A stretch of 64,000 nucleotides of DNA from Okeania sp. KiyG1. GTDB lineage: Bacteria; Cyanobacteriota; Cyanobacteriia; Cyanobacteriales; Microcoleaceae. The stretch is from positions 1 to 64,000 of the forward strand of contig NZ_BLZO01000117.1 of assembly GCF_014132355.1 (NCBI RefSeq), written 5' to 3'. Position 1 is the first letter of the stretch; each line of letters begins with the position of its first letter. The notes beneath the pieces are model-generated. The model was not told where the DNA came from. It saw only the letters and a program-made list of their open reading frames with translations, and did not search any database. Below are positions 1 to 8,599 of this stretch, piece after piece. The translations under genes were made by a program, and so were the position numbers.

Positions 1-103
1 TACGTTTGGAATCAGTCATTAGCATACTGTAATCAATTATATTCTAATAGTATTAAAAACCTTCATATACTGATTTAACTAAACAATTTATAACACAAGC
101 TAA

Positions 104-1112
104 AAAGATTTGCTTTGGTTAAAAGAGGTAGCCTCTACTCCATTACAACAATCATTAAAAGACTTAGATCGAGCATATAAAAACTTTTTTAATAGTTGTA
201 CTTGTAAAAGAAAAGGAGTAAGGGCGAACGGCCGTTCGCCCGTACAACCTCCTAAATTTAAAAGTAGAAAGTCAAGACAAACAGCAAGATTTGTAGGAGC
301 TAATTATCAGATTAACCCAGATAACATCTATCTACCCAAAGTAGGTAAGATTAAAATAGTCTGGTCGAGACCATTAGCTAATCAGCCTACATCTGTAACT
401 ATTATTAGAGATTCAGCTAATAGATATTTTGCTAGTTTTGTAGTAGAAACTAATCCGCAATTTCTGCCTAAAACTGATAACTCAATAGGTATAGATTTAG
501 GTATCAGCACATTTGCAACATTGAGTAATGGTGAGAAAATATTAGCTCCTAAACCACTCAAACGAAACCTCAAAAAATTAGCTAAATTTTCAAAGAAAGT
601 TTTTCAAAACTGAACCAGGCAGTAAACGTCGTGAAAAACGTAGATTAAGAATAGCTAAACTCCATGGCAAAATTAAAGATATCCGTACAGATTTCCTTCA
701 TAAATTATCAACTGATTTAGTTCGTAAATACGACACTATTGTACTAGAAGATTTGTTTGCGTTTGCGTAGCATCCCGTAGGGAAGCATTCCGAAGGAAAT
801 GTTTCTGGTCTAACTCGTAATCGTAAACTTGCTAAAGCAATTAGTGATTTAGGTTGGCGACAATTTAGAACTTTAACTGAGGCAAAATGTGAAAAGTATG
901 GTAAAGAGTTTAGAGTCATTAACCGTTGGGAACCCACAAGTCAGAAATGCAGTTGTTGTGGATTTAAAGGTGGTAAAAAGGAATTAAATGTAAGAGAGTG
1001 GACGTGCTTAAATTGCGGTACATTTCACGATAGAGATATTAATGCAGCAATAAATATTTTAGAAGTAGTTCAACCGACAACCAAGGTTAAACTATTGAAA
1101 CTAAAGTATTAG
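104..1112 (+). pseudogene. TnpB-family (IS200/IS605) RNA-guided nuclease/transposase gene, broken
   Basis: TnpB proteins are RuvC-like, RNA-guided nucleases carried by IS200/IS605 elements. The visible part starts inside the N-terminal domain (WLKEVASTPLQQSL), so roughly the first 60 residues are missing. It continues through the RuvC segment IGIDLGI near 486-506 and ends with the zinc ribbon (CSCCGF ... CLNCGTFHDRDINAAINIL, ~948-1068). The first frame stops at 611-613 (TGA); adding one T to the T5 run at 600-604 would join it to the frame that runs from 603. That second frame has TAG at 768-770, inside an inserted small repeat (763-805). A palindrome at 218-245 adds RANGRS-like residues in frame. 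The family call is firm; the gene is non-functional as read. Confidence 0.88.
218..245. repeat. 28-bp palindrome (family I) inside tnpB
   Basis: Near-perfect palindrome built on GGGCGAACGGCCGTTCGCCC, read in frame within tnpB. A relative lies at 16283-16310 in a nuclease pseudogene. Confidence 0.75.
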
Positions 1113-1378
1113 ATAATCCCTGTACAACTATCACTTTTCAATGTAGTCGCCGAGGGTCAACGGTCGATTATTTTCGGACACGGAGAAAACGTCAGACTTC
1201 CTGTAAAAAGGAAGCAGATTTCAGTGATGTGTCAACCCGCCCTGAGTCATTCGTTCAGCTTGGTCTGTTTGATTAATGGATGGGAATCCCGCGTTGTGTC
1301 GTAGAGCAACGTCGGGAGGATGTCAAAATACCCATACTCTCATATATGGCAGTCCTCGAGGTGGTTGTTTAGAAAAAG

Positions 1379-1427
1379 TGGGAGATGGGGGATGGGGAGA
1401 TGGGGAGATGGGGAGATGGGGAGATCG
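1379..1427. repeat. 8-bp tandem repeat (GATGGGGA)n
   Basis: About five octamer copies in the gap between the IS right end and the methyltransferase gene. The short open frame across it is repeat sequence, not a gene. Confidence 0.75.
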
Positions 1428-1485
1428 AGAAAGATTTGGCAATGGCGCTCAGATAGAACATTTTTTAGCGAATTTGATATAAAAA

Positions 1486-1690
1486 GCTAATAATATAAGA
1501 CTTTTAGCTATTGAGTAGTCTCTGTAATTTGTCAATATACCAGCGCTCATTGCTGTAGTTTCATAAAATCTTACTTTTGACTTTTGACTTTTAAATACTG
1601 GGTAGTCCCTAAAATTTGTAAATATACCCCTCAAGCACTGCTATAGTTTCATAAAATCTTACTTTTGACTTTTAACTTTTGACTTTTAGC
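1486..1690. repeat. Family J dispersed repeat, two copies, with TGACTTT heptamers
   Basis: The shared core runs from an AGCTATTG-type motif through a TTTGTAAATATACC-type motif to a GCTATAGTTTCATAAAATC-type motif. Copies start near 1493 and 1600. Other copies are at about 57066-57150 and 62915-62990. ACTTTTGACTTTTGA heptamers follow each copy here. Confidence 0.6.
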
Positions 1691-1692
1691 TT

Positions 1693-2559
1693 CTATGATA
1701 AAAACCAACGTTTTTTCCAATGAGATGTGGGTTCTAGGGAAGATTTTTGTTGTTCTAACTGGCGACGATGCACAATAATTTCCGCCGAGTCTGATAAGTG
1801 GGGGTCTCGGTAGGGAATACTAGCGCGAGTTAGTAAATGTTCTTTTTCTTTTTGGGACAGTGGGGGTAAATATTCTTCAGTAAAACTGGCCACTGTTCCT
1901 GGCGATCGCCTACCTACTGGTGCAGTAGAACCAATTTTCAAGTTAGCTTCCAGTAATGCTGTTCTGACTGCTGCAGAGCAGGAATATGTTGCTAGATGAC
2001 CATCAGGTTTGAGAAAGCTACCTACTAAGCGCAAAAATTCTACGGTCCAAAGTTGAGGACAACTGGGTGGAGAAAAGGGGTCGAGAAATATAGCATCAGC
2101 TTGGAAACCAGAGTTATTTAGTTCTTGAATAGTGATTCTAGCGTCTTCGAGCAGTAGTTTGGCTTGAATTTTTTCTGTTTGTAATTGATGGGTATTAGCC
2201 AGAGTAGCTAATAATTCTGGCACAGGGTCAGGCCAATTATCTAGAAGATTTGTAGCGATCGCTGCTTCTGGCACTTCTGGGTCTAATTCTAGGCCCACCA
2301 ATTGAATTTTACAATCAGGATTAATTTTCCAGATGGCTGCTAAAGCAGAGGCAGTGTTATATCCTAGTCCATAACAAACGTCAAGTAGGCGCACCACGGG
2401 TTGATGTACTCTAGATAATAGTTGAACTGGGTAAACAAACTTAAATTCTGCTTCTTGTTGAGCGCCAAAATGAGAGTGAAAAGTTTCACCAAATTCGGGT
2501 GAAAAAAAAGTAAAAGAGCCATCTGCTGTTGGTTGTGGCATGAATTTGTGATTTGTCAA
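1693..2559 (-). CDS. mnmC: MnmC-like (DUF752) tRNA U34 methyltransferase
   Basis: Predicted SAM-dependent methyltransferase of the MnmC N-domain type, which completes the mnm5 group on wobble U34 of tRNA. Visible motifs are the SAM loop LDVCYGLGYNT at residues 59-69 and the family signature D160-P-F-S-P followed by CPQLWT, the typical DPFSP(x)nLWT. At 288 aa it is the stand-alone methyltransferase; the FAD oxidase half of the E. coli fusion is absent, as is usual in cyanobacteria. The TTG start at 2559 follows AGAGGA at good spacing; an internal ATG at 2541 is the alternative. It is divergent from the membrane-protein gene at 2584 across only 24 bp. Family confidence is high; the exact tRNA step is inferred. 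Confidence 0.82.
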   Translation of the reverse strand: MTNHKFMPQPTADGSFTFFSPEFGETFHSHFGAQQEAEFKFVYPVQLLSRVHQPVVRLLDVCYGLGYNTASALAAIWKINPDCKIQLVGLELDPEVPEAAIATNLLDNWPDPVPELLATLANTHQLQTEKIQAKLLLEDARITIQELNNSGFQADAIFLDPFSPPSCPQLWTVEFLRLVGSFLKPDGHLATYSCSAAVRTALLEANLKIGSTAPVGRRSPGTVASFTEEYLPPLSQKEKEHLLTRASIPYRDPHLSDSAEIIVHRRQLEQQKSSLEPTSHWKKRWFLS

Positions 2560-2583
2560 TTTTTCCTCTGAAATAGTTATCTA

Positions 2584-3519
2584 ATGAATAAACAGAAAAA
2601 ATTATACTTACCTCTTTGGTTTCCTTATCCTAGTTCTTGGTTAAAGGCTTTAATCATGGTTTCTTTTCTAACTATTTTAGTTGTCATAATTAAGGATTTA
2701 AAATTGGGAATATATTTTTGGCAACAACTAGGGGGCAGTTTAGAGTTATTCATTTGTTTGAGTATTATTTTTGTGTTTTTTTTGATTCCTGTTTTTGCTT
2801 TTTTGCATCATTACTTTATTTTGATTTTTCATATTTCCCGAACAATATTCAATCGAAGTCATCGGTATAATTTATTTTTATTCCCGCCAATTACAAGTTG
2901 GTGGAAAGCTTTATATAGTTGGTTGATAATTATTATTAGTACCCTAGCAGCAACTTTAATATATACATTAATTTTGCCTTGGTTTAACCTAAATTATCAA
3001 ATTGCAATTTTAGAAAAAAGTCAATTTTTATATCCTGAAACATCAATCGAAAGGTTACTTTTATTTGTATTTATTAGTGTTTGGTTAATTGTAGCAGCTA
3101 AATTATATCAATTTGAATTTTCATCTAAAAGTTTTTTGGTATTAAACAAAATATATAGTCCTACTCTAAAAAATACAAAAACCCCCAAACAACCTTCGAT
3201 TAATTTGATTGAAGAAGGAAGAAGGAAGAAGGAAGAAGGAAGAAGCAGTGCGACCCCGCATCGGCGACAGACACAAGCGGTCAGACCCCGCGACGACAAT
3301 AGTCGCAAGAGAATGCTGACCAAGAGAGGGAATCGGCACCAAGAGGGGAAAAAGTGGATGGGGACTCAAACCCCAAGTAATTGTAAACACCGTGCAGACG
3401 GCGGGGTATTCAAGCAAAAAGAAAAAGATAAAACAGAGAATGAATTGGCAAAAACTAGCACCTCTTCTGGAGTTAAAATTATAAATAAATCTCAATCAGT
3501 ATTGGCGAAAAAAAGTTAA
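2584..3519 (+). CDS. Multi-pass membrane protein, C-terminal part repeat-derived
   Basis: I do not recognise a named function. Residues 1-180 hold about four hydrophobic segments (near 18-38, 52-80, 108-135, 158-182), so it is an integral membrane protein. From about residue 207 the protein turns abruptly basic and low-complexity. That part is encoded by a GAAGAAGG-type array and two dispersed repeats (3205-3440) whose relatives are intergenic elsewhere (33780-33895 and 4862-4950). The frame ends with TAA at 3517-3519, and the next gene continues in the same frame. This is probably the N-terminal half of one gene interrupted by repeat insertion and a nonsense codon. Confidence 0.6.
   Translation: MNKQKKLYLPLWFPYPSSWLKALIMVSFLTILVVIIKDLKLGIYFWQQLGGSLELFICLSIIFVFFLIPVFAFLHHYFILIFHISRTIFNRSHRYNLFLFPPITSWWKALYSWLIIIISTLAATLIYTLILPWFNLNYQIAILEKSQFLYPETSIERLLLFVFISVWLIVAAKLYQFEFSSKSFLVLNKIYSPTLKNTKTPKQPSINLIEEGRRKKEEGRSSATPHRRQTQAVRPRDDNSRKRMLTKRGNRHQEGKKWMGTQTPSNCKHRADGGVFKQKEKDKTENELAKTSTSSGVKIINKSQSVLAKKS
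3205..3440. repeat. Repeat cluster inserted in a coding frame (heptamers + families M and K)
   Basis: GAAGAAG-type heptamers (3211-3245) are followed by a GC-rich block with GCGACCCCGC- and ACCAAGAGAGGGAATC-type motifs (family M, also at 33780-33895). Then comes a block with GGGGACTCAAACCCCAAG (family K), closely matched at about 4862-4950. The whole stretch is read as protein in the 2584 gene. Confidence 0.7.
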
Positions 3520-3585
3520 ACCAGTTCATCAAATAGAAAAAATAATTACTTACAAATAATCCAGAAAACAATCAAAAACAATATT

Positions 3586-4047
3586 TTGGTATTACTGATT
3601 ATTCCTTTACTTACATTAGGTGTATATGGATTTTCTAAATGGCATTTAATGTCAGAAAAATATGTAGTTATAGTTCAGGAAATACCCTCACCAATAGCCA
3701 AAAAAGTTCACTCCGAAAACCTAGAAATTGAAGAAGTAAAAACTAAACCTACACCTGTATATTCCCCAATAGAAAAATCTTCGCCAACCCCAAATACAAC
3801 TCTTATATTACCGCCACCAGACCCATTTAAACTTGCAGTTAATCGAGCTATAAATGCAGCAGAAATGGCTCAGTCTGCCCAGACTAAAATAGAATGGGAA
3901 GCAGTAGCAAGTCAGTGGCAAGACGCAACAGAATTTATGAAAATAGTGCCAGCATCTCACCCTAAATATAAACAAGCCAGAAAAAAAATCAAAGAATATC
4001 AAGGCTATGCTGACTATGCAATGAGAGAGGCAAAAATGAAAAAGTAG
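3586..4047 (+). CDS. Membrane-anchored protein with cyanobacterial C-terminal helical domain
   Basis: One transmembrane helix (LLIIPLLTLGVYGF) is followed by a Pro-rich linker and a helical tail DPFKLAVNRAINAAEMAQ ... EWEAVASQWQDA ... YKQARKKIKEY. That tail is a recurrent C-terminal module of cyanobacterial membrane proteins of unknown function. No good ribosome-binding site precedes the TTG at 3586. The same frame is open from just after the TAA at 3519, so this is most likely the C-terminal half of the upstream gene. If the stop is genuine, the fragment could only be made by re-initiation. Confidence 0.6.
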   Translation: MVLLIIPLLTLGVYGFSKWHLMSEKYVVIVQEIPSPIAKKVHSENLEIEEVKTKPTPVYSPIEKSSPTPNTTLILPPPDPFKLAVNRAINAAEMAQSAQTKIEWEAVASQWQDATEFMKIVPASHPKYKQARKKIKEYQGYADYAMREAKMKK

Positions 4048-4083
4048 TTCAACAATTAATAATTAATAATTAATAATTAATAA

Positions 4084-4276
4084 TTACTTCTCCTTGAAAA
4101 CGGATAGGATTGACAAAGAGATGAAAATTTTTCTTATCTTGGTGGATTGGATATGGCGCTGGTTTCCTCGCCATCCCACCCTACGGAAAGCTGCGCTTTA
4201 TATGTTGCGTAGCAAAACAACCGCTTTTATCCCCTTAAAAGAGGAGGCTTTAAACCACAATTTTTCGGTAAAAATA
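4084..4276. repeat. Family B structured repeat, copy 1
   Basis: Reverse orientation relative to the copy at 42976. It has the CCTCGCCAT hairpin block and ends with TTTTTCGGTAAA. It carries a family D-like insert (about 4176-4212) between the hairpin and the CCCCTTAAAAG block. Confidence 0.75.
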
Positions 4277-4286
4277 AGAATAATTA

Positions 4287-4425
4287 ACATTAGACATCTC
4301 CAGAAAAGAGGGAATAGGGAATAGGGAATAGGGAACCCACCCCTAACCCCTCCCAGGAGGGGAGTAATTGATAATTTATTTACGATAATTGATTTTATTT
4401 TTGATTTTTGGAGATGTCTATTAGA
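4287..4425. repeat. Family N MITE, terminal inverted repeats TAGACATCTCCA
   Basis: Begins TTAGACATCTCCAGAAAAG and ends TTTTTGGAGATGTCTA. The interior contains GGGAATA heptamers and a CCCACCCCTAACCCCTCCC block. Other copies are at about 8134-8268 and 21152-21258. No internal gene, so it is non-autonomous. Confidence 0.7.
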
Positions 4426-4852
4426 CTTAGCTGCTAATTAGCAACAAAGTTATTCTAGCTGTGTTAATTACTTAATAACTGAAGTTCTGTCCAACTATAG
4501 CGTTAATGGGTGGGAATTGGTATAACCCCAACCAAATTAAAAAGTAGTTGAAGAAGGAAGAAGGAAGAAGGAATGAAACTGGAAAAAGTGGATGGGGACT
4601 CTAATACCATTTCTCAAAAACTTTTCTACATTTTATTGAGCAGGGGACCCACCCCTAACCCCTCCCAGGAGGGGAAATGGGGGAGTGGGGGAGAAGTAAA
4701 AATAAGAATAATTAACATTATACTTAGCTGTTAATTAGCAACAAAGTTATTCTAGCTGTGTTAATTACTTAATAACTGAAGTTCTGTCCAACTATAGCGT
4801 TAATGGGTGGGAATTGGTATAACCCCAACCAAATTAAAAAGTAGTTGAAGAA
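4425..4852. repeat. Family L direct repeat (two ~130-bp copies)
   Basis: Copies at about 4425-4558 and 4731-4852 are nearly identical (TTCTAGCTGTGTTAATTACT ... ATAGCGTTAATGGGTGGG). Diverged relatives occur at 26676-26790, 44485-44630 (reverse) and 48298-48412. Confidence 0.75.
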
Positions 4853-4988
4853 GGAATCAAATTGGAGAAAGTGTGTGGGGACTCAAACCCCAAGCAATTG
4901 TAAACACTGTGTAGACGGCAGGGTATTAAACCCAAAAGAAAAATAGAAAAACAAATATTTGCTATTTATTATTCAGAGGTAATTAGTT

Positions 4989-5477
4989 ATGGTTCAATAT
5001 AGATTTATCGAGCTTGCTAAACAGGGAAATTCTAAATCCATCGCTACCCTATTAAATGGGACGTTACATCCTCAAGGTATTAATGCAAGAGTTAGTGCAG
5101 TAAATGGATGGTTACACATACTCCTAGAATCTGAGGAATTACCAGAGAGAAGTTATATTGTAGATATAGTTAGACATCAATTAATAGAATTAGCTCCTGA
5201 GTCAATTAAAAGAGTTAAATTACTGATAAAAAGATACAGGGATGATTATGCAACTTGGGGTCAGGAGTTTGATTTAAAATTAAATTCCTCATCAAATTTA
5301 ATTTGGCATAATTTTGATGATAATCAACAACATGGGTTTGATTCAGAGCAAAACATTAATAATATTAAAAATAGAAGTTGGAATCATCTCATAATAAGTC
5401 AGATAACTCTAGGGATAGTCGTGGTAATCTTGTTAATGGCAGTATTTGTTTTTATAAGTAAAATGTCAGTGAGGTGA
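4989..5477 (+). CDS. Conserved cyanobacterial protein with C-terminal membrane anchor
   Basis: 162 aa. Residues 1-80 follow a pattern shared by many cyanobacterial proteins of unknown function (IATLLNGTLHPQGINARVS, then a run resembling LQVMLES, then ESIKRVKLLIKRY). After an acidic, Asn-rich linker there is one transmembrane helix near the C-terminus (HLIISQITLGIVVVILLMAV, about 134-153) and a short basic tail. The soluble N-domain would face the cytoplasm. It starts with ATG 12 nt after AGAGG. The membrane-protein locus upstream is separated by 940 bp of repeats. Function unknown. Confidence 0.65.
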   Translation: MVQYRFIELAKQGNSKSIATLLNGTLHPQGINARVSAVNGWLHILLESEELPERSYIVDIVRHQLIELAPESIKRVKLLIKRYRDDYATWGQEFDLKLNSSSNLIWHNFDDNQQHGFDSEQNINNIKNRSWNHLIISQITLGIVVVILLMAVFVFISKMSVR

Positions 5478-5610
5478 TCGCCACAAACAATCAATAGTTT
5501 TACCACCTATCCTCAACTATTATAGCGGTTTTCACAAGGCGTGAGGTAAATTAACGATCCCCCATTATCGCCCTTTCTAATGGGGGACTTCCGGTTTCCC
5601 CCCTTTCTAA

Positions 5611-5830
5611 GCTATCCCTGATAAGGAACTCCTGAAACCCTTGTGGAAGGGTGGGGAGTGTGGGGAGGGTGGGGGGTGTGGGAAGTAAGAATTTTGTCTA
5701 CAGTCCTCACTCATAGTGTATTTTTCAATACAATTTTCTCCAGAAAAAGCCGCTCCCAGACTTACACATAACTTGTCTTTTTTGTCAAGTTTTATGTTAA
5801 GAAAGATGTTTATAAAGCTATGCTTTCTAA
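5611..5830. repeat. Family O dispersed repeat (~220 bp)
   Basis: Runs from AAGCTATCCCTGATAAGGA to AAAGATGTTTATAAAGC. The same sequence is present in reverse at about 50127-50331 (TTTATAAACATCTTTCTCAA ... CCTGATAAGGGATAGCTT). The interior carries GGTGGGGAGTGTGGGGAGGG. Non-coding. Confidence 0.7.
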
Positions 5831-5872
5831 GGGGGGTTAGGGGGGATCTACAGCAGTGTAGCTCACACTTAC

Positions 5873-5975
5873 CTAAATAATACGGGAGCATGAAAGCCAT
5901 CGTTTTTTAAGCGATGGATGAAAGGTGAGGAGTCGGATTTTAATCCGATGTATTTTATTTGACTGAGAAATTTTA
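5873..5975 (+). mobile_element. Solo left end of an IS608-type element
   Basis: Preceded by TTAC (5869-5872) and closely matching, over about 95 nt, the left end of the element at 59869-61446. Shared features are the CTAAATAA start, GGGAGCATGAAAGCCATCG, the CCATCG/CGATGG stem and the CGGATTTTAATCCG hairpin. No tnpB or right end follows; the sulfurtransferase gene begins 37 nt downstream. It is an IS relic. Confidence 0.75.
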
Positions 5976-6011
5976 TGCCAGAAGAAGAAAACTTGATTTA
6001 ATTTAGTAAAT

Positions 6012-6824
6012 ATGACCAATAAAAATTTGCTTATTTCTCCCCAGTGGTTAGTAGACCATCTTAATGACCCAAATCTAATCATCATCGACTGTCGTTTTTC
6101 TTTAGCTGACCCAGAATTAGGCAGGAAAGAATATCAAGATGCTCATATCCCTGGCGCATTCTATCTAGACCTTAACCAAGACCTTTCCAGCACAGTACAA
6201 AAACATGGCGGGCGTCACCCATTACCCGATCCTCATAAACTAGCCCAAAAATTAGCAAATATAGGCGTTAAATACCGAGAAACTCTAATTGTTGCTTATG
6301 ATGATTCTCGCTTTGCCTTTGCCTCCCGTCTATGGTGGTTATTGACATACATGGGCCATGAAAAAATTGCTCTTTTAGATGGCGGTTTTTCTGAGTGGCA
6401 AAAAAAATATCCAATTACTAATGAAATTTCTACCCCAAAAGCAGGTTTCTTTGAACCCCAAATTCAATCAAAAATGGTAGTAGATATAGAAACAGTTAAA
6501 GCCAAAAAAGATTTACCAGAAGTAGTATTAGTTGATTCACGAGATAGCGATCGCTACTTAGGAAAACACGAACCTATTGACCCTATTGCTGGTCATATTC
6601 CTGGGGCGGTTAATTATCCTTGGAAACAAGTTACTGATGAAAATTCTCTGGCAAAAGTTGACGAGCAAATTCAACGATGGGAAAAGGTTAAAAATGCTGA
6701 GGAAGTTATTGTTTATTGTGGTTCTGGTGTGACTGCTTGTGTAAATTTATGGTCGTTAAAAATGGCAGATATTAACACAGGAAAACTTTATGCAGGTAGT
6801 TGGAGTGATTGGTGTTCATATTAA
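6012..6824 (+). CDS. Two-domain sulfurtransferase (rhodanese / 3-mercaptopyruvate type)
   Basis: 270 aa with tandem rhodanese domains at about 8-128 and 155-265. It would move sulfane sulfur from thiosulfate or 3-mercaptopyruvate to an acceptor such as cyanide or a thiol. The C-terminal active-site loop is C236-GSGVTA, the form typical of mercaptopyruvate sulfurtransferases. The equivalent N-domain position carries AYDDSR with no Cys, as expected for the non-catalytic domain. DAHIPGA and AGHIPGA are the conserved CH2 signatures. Cytosolic; no signal peptide. It starts with ATG directly downstream of a solo IS left end that may now carry its promoter region. Substrate preference is not settled by sequence. 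Confidence 0.9.
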   Translation: MTNKNLLISPQWLVDHLNDPNLIIIDCRFSLADPELGRKEYQDAHIPGAFYLDLNQDLSSTVQKHGGRHPLPDPHKLAQKLANIGVKYRETLIVAYDDSRFAFASRLWWLLTYMGHEKIALLDGGFSEWQKKYPITNEISTPKAGFFEPQIQSKMVVDIETVKAKKDLPEVVLVDSRDSDRYLGKHEPIDPIAGHIPGAVNYPWKQVTDENSLAKVDEQIQRWEKVKNAEEVIVYCGSGVTACVNLWSLKMADINTGKLYAGSWSDWCSY

Positions 6825-7353
6825 ATAAAGGGAATAGTTCAACAATTAATAATTAATAATTAATAATTAATAATTAGGGTTTGCTGATTAAATATAAAGT
6901 AAGCATTCAGCTATTAGCAGTCAGCTATCAGCAATTATAGTTATTTTGAATCAGCTATCAGCTATTTATGAGAGTAGGAGGTCAAAGCAATTGAAAAATT
7001 GAGAGAGAATTAAAAGTTACTACCAAGGTACGCTCATTCAACCTGAGTAAGGAATTATTCATTATTTGCTGAATGCGAGCGCATCCCGCAGGGAAGTGCT
7101 AGACTGCTAAGAGCTGTTTGCGCAGCATTCCGTAGGAAATGCTTACGTTGTTAATTCTTGAAATCAAGCATATAAATCATGGTTAATTTTTACTATAGTT
7201 TAATAATTTAATTGCTTTAACCCCTGAAGTAATCGTGTTTTCCTACAACCATGAAGCTAAAATTAAGAACCTTGCAAGAGTTATAATTATAGAATTATAG
7301 CTGTAGATTATGTCGAGCAGTTATTAAACCCCATTGAATAGGAAAATCTTGAT
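6825..7353. repeat. Gap with AATTAAT heptamers and a degenerate family C element with family D insertions
   Basis: About 6899-7144 starts GTAAGCATTCAGCTATTAGC and ends with TTTGCGCAGCATTCCGTAGG plus AAATGCTTAC, the family C ends with a family D insert. From 7150 to the FkbM start nothing further is recognised. Confidence 0.6.
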
Positions 7354-8115
7354 ATGTATGAAAGTATAAAAAGTACACTTAGCAGATATCCTGCAGTATA
7401 CGAGCCATTACGCAAAGCATTAAACAGGTACAGAAACCTGAAGATACAATACAACAGCAACAGAAGACTTAGAAAAATACAAAAGCAAATCTGGACACAT
7501 ATTAGGCATAAAAATTCTGTTTTCTTTGTGCAAGTTGGATCGAATGATGGGTTTCATGGAGACCCCATTCGGGATTTGGTTATCAAAAATACAAATTGGA
7601 AAGGCATATTTATTGAACCTATTCCTTTTCTTTTCGAGAGATTAAAACAGAACTATAACAATTCTGAACGATTTATTTTTGAAAAGATTGCTATATCCAC
7701 CCAAAGAGGTTTTCAGAAATTCTATTATGTTTGTGAGGAAGCAAAAACAGAATTAGGAGGTCTACCAGAATGGTATGACCAATTGGGTTCTTTTGATAGA
7801 AATCACATACTTAAACATCTTCAAGGGAAGCTTGAACCTTACATTATTGAAGAAGATATCGAAACTATAACTATGCAAGAAATCTTTGATAGAAATAACG
7901 TTGAAGCAATAGACCTTCTTCATATAGATACAGAAGGATTTGATTATAAAGTACTATCGCAAGTTGATTTTTTGAGATATAAACCCTGTGTTATCATGTA
8001 TGAGCAGAAGCATCTTTCTAATGATGAGAAAAAATTAGCAAAATCACTCTTGGAAAAATACAATTATAACTATTTGTCTTATGGTGGTGATATCTTAGCT
8101 TTTATCAATGGCTAA
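7354..8115 (+). CDS. FkbM-family SAM-dependent methyltransferase
   Basis: 253 aa. The SAM-binding motif FVQVGSNDG is at residues 58-66, the acidic strand-2 motif FIEP at about 86-89, and the FkbM signature LLHIDTEGFDYKVL at about 188-201. The family O-methylates sugars and other small molecules, often in polysaccharide or natural-product pathways; the substrate cannot be inferred. The N-terminal 45 residues are basic and unrelated to the catalytic domain. It stands alone between repeat blocks. The ATG at 7354 is preceded by TAGGA. Confidence 0.87.
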   Translation: MYESIKSTLSRYPAVYEPLRKALNRYRNLKIQYNSNRRLRKIQKQIWTHIRHKNSVFFVQVGSNDGFHGDPIRDLVIKNTNWKGIFIEPIPFLFERLKQNYNNSERFIFEKIAISTQRGFQKFYYVCEEAKTELGGLPEWYDQLGSFDRNHILKHLQGKLEPYIIEEDIETITMQEIFDRNNVEAIDLLHIDTEGFDYKVLSQVDFLRYKPCVIMYEQKHLSNDEKKLAKSLLEKYNYNYLSYGGDILAFING

Positions 8116-8133
8116 TCAGTAAGTACCCAAATA

Positions 8134-8268
8134 TAAATCTTTACCGAAAAGCGACATTTAATAAAAAATAAATAAAATCAATTATCGCACAGAAATTATC
8201 AATTATTTTCCCCTACTATGTAGGGACGTTGCATGCAACGTCCCTACTCTTTTCTGAAGATGTCTAAT
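8134..8268. repeat. Family N MITE (reverse) carrying a palindrome
   Basis: Reverse-oriented copy ending TTTTCTGAAGATGTCTAA. A near-perfect palindrome (GTAGGGACGTTGCATGCAAC plus GTCCCTAC) lies at 8220-8247. A relative of that palindrome is at 31177-31203. Confidence 0.6.
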
Positions 8269-8517
8269 TAGGGTTTGCTGAAAAAGTCTTTTAACCCACC
8301 CCTAACCCCTCCCAGGAGGGGAGGAGAAGACAGGAGAAATGGGTCGGGAGCGAGGAGGTAGAAGTAAGAATTGTCCCTTGATTTTTCTGTCTAACTATGC
8401 GCCTAAAATACTAACTTTTTGAGCGTTTTAGACTGAAACAGATGCACTTTTTTCGACTCCAAAAAGGCTAAAGTTTTTATATGTCAATGCTTTTATATTT
8501 AATCAGCAAGCCCTAAT
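8269..8517. repeat. Family A MITE, terminal repeats TTAGGGTTTGCTGA
   Basis: Ends are TTAGGGTTTGCTGAAAAAG and AATCAGCAAGCCCTAA. The interior contains a CCCACCCCTAACCCCTCCC block and TTTTTTCGACTCCAAAAAGG. Similar elements lie at 31037-31286, 35548-35860, 41103-41378 and 42820-43293. No coding capacity. Confidence 0.75.
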
Positions 8518-8599
8518 TATTAATTATTCGGTAAAAAACATTCACTTCAATTAGTTGTACTTCATAACTTCGGAAACTGCTGTATCATTTTTATTCAAC

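Larger units (their letters stand above)
104..1326 (+). mobile_element. IS200/IS605-type element remnant, right end present, left end missing
   Basis: It contains the broken tnpB and a right end at about 1278-1326 with a TCCCG/CGGGA hairpin, closing with GATGTCAA. The same right-end design closes the elements at 17747 and 34029 on the opposite strand. In this family the region overlapping the tnpB 3' end and the right end yields the guide RNA, so 1113-1326 is the expected location of that RNA. No tnpA is present. The codons from 1145 to 1276 remain open and could be a decayed C-terminal extension of TnpB. Confidence 0.7.
4048..4988. other. Gene-free repeat mosaic
   Basis: In order: AATTAAT heptamers (4053-4085), family B (4084-4276), family N (4287-4425), family L (4425-4558), GAAGAAG heptamers, a CCCACCCC-type block, a second family L copy (4731-4852) and family K (4862-4950). 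No coding sequence can be supported. Short open frames here are repeat sequence. Confidence 0.7.
5478..6011. other. Gene-free: family O repeat and a solo IS left end
   Basis: Apart from family O (5611-5830) and the solo left end (5873-5975) there is only AT-rich spacer with CCCCCTTT-type runs. No gene is supported. Confidence 0.6.

Noticed and set aside
1276-1482. Small plus-strand frame over the IS right end
   Set aside because: Consists of the IS end and an 8-bp tandem repeat.
3166-3495. 109-residue antisense frame in the membrane-protein gene
   Set aside because: It covers the repeat insert; phenylalanine-rich translation reflects the GAAGAAG repeat complement.
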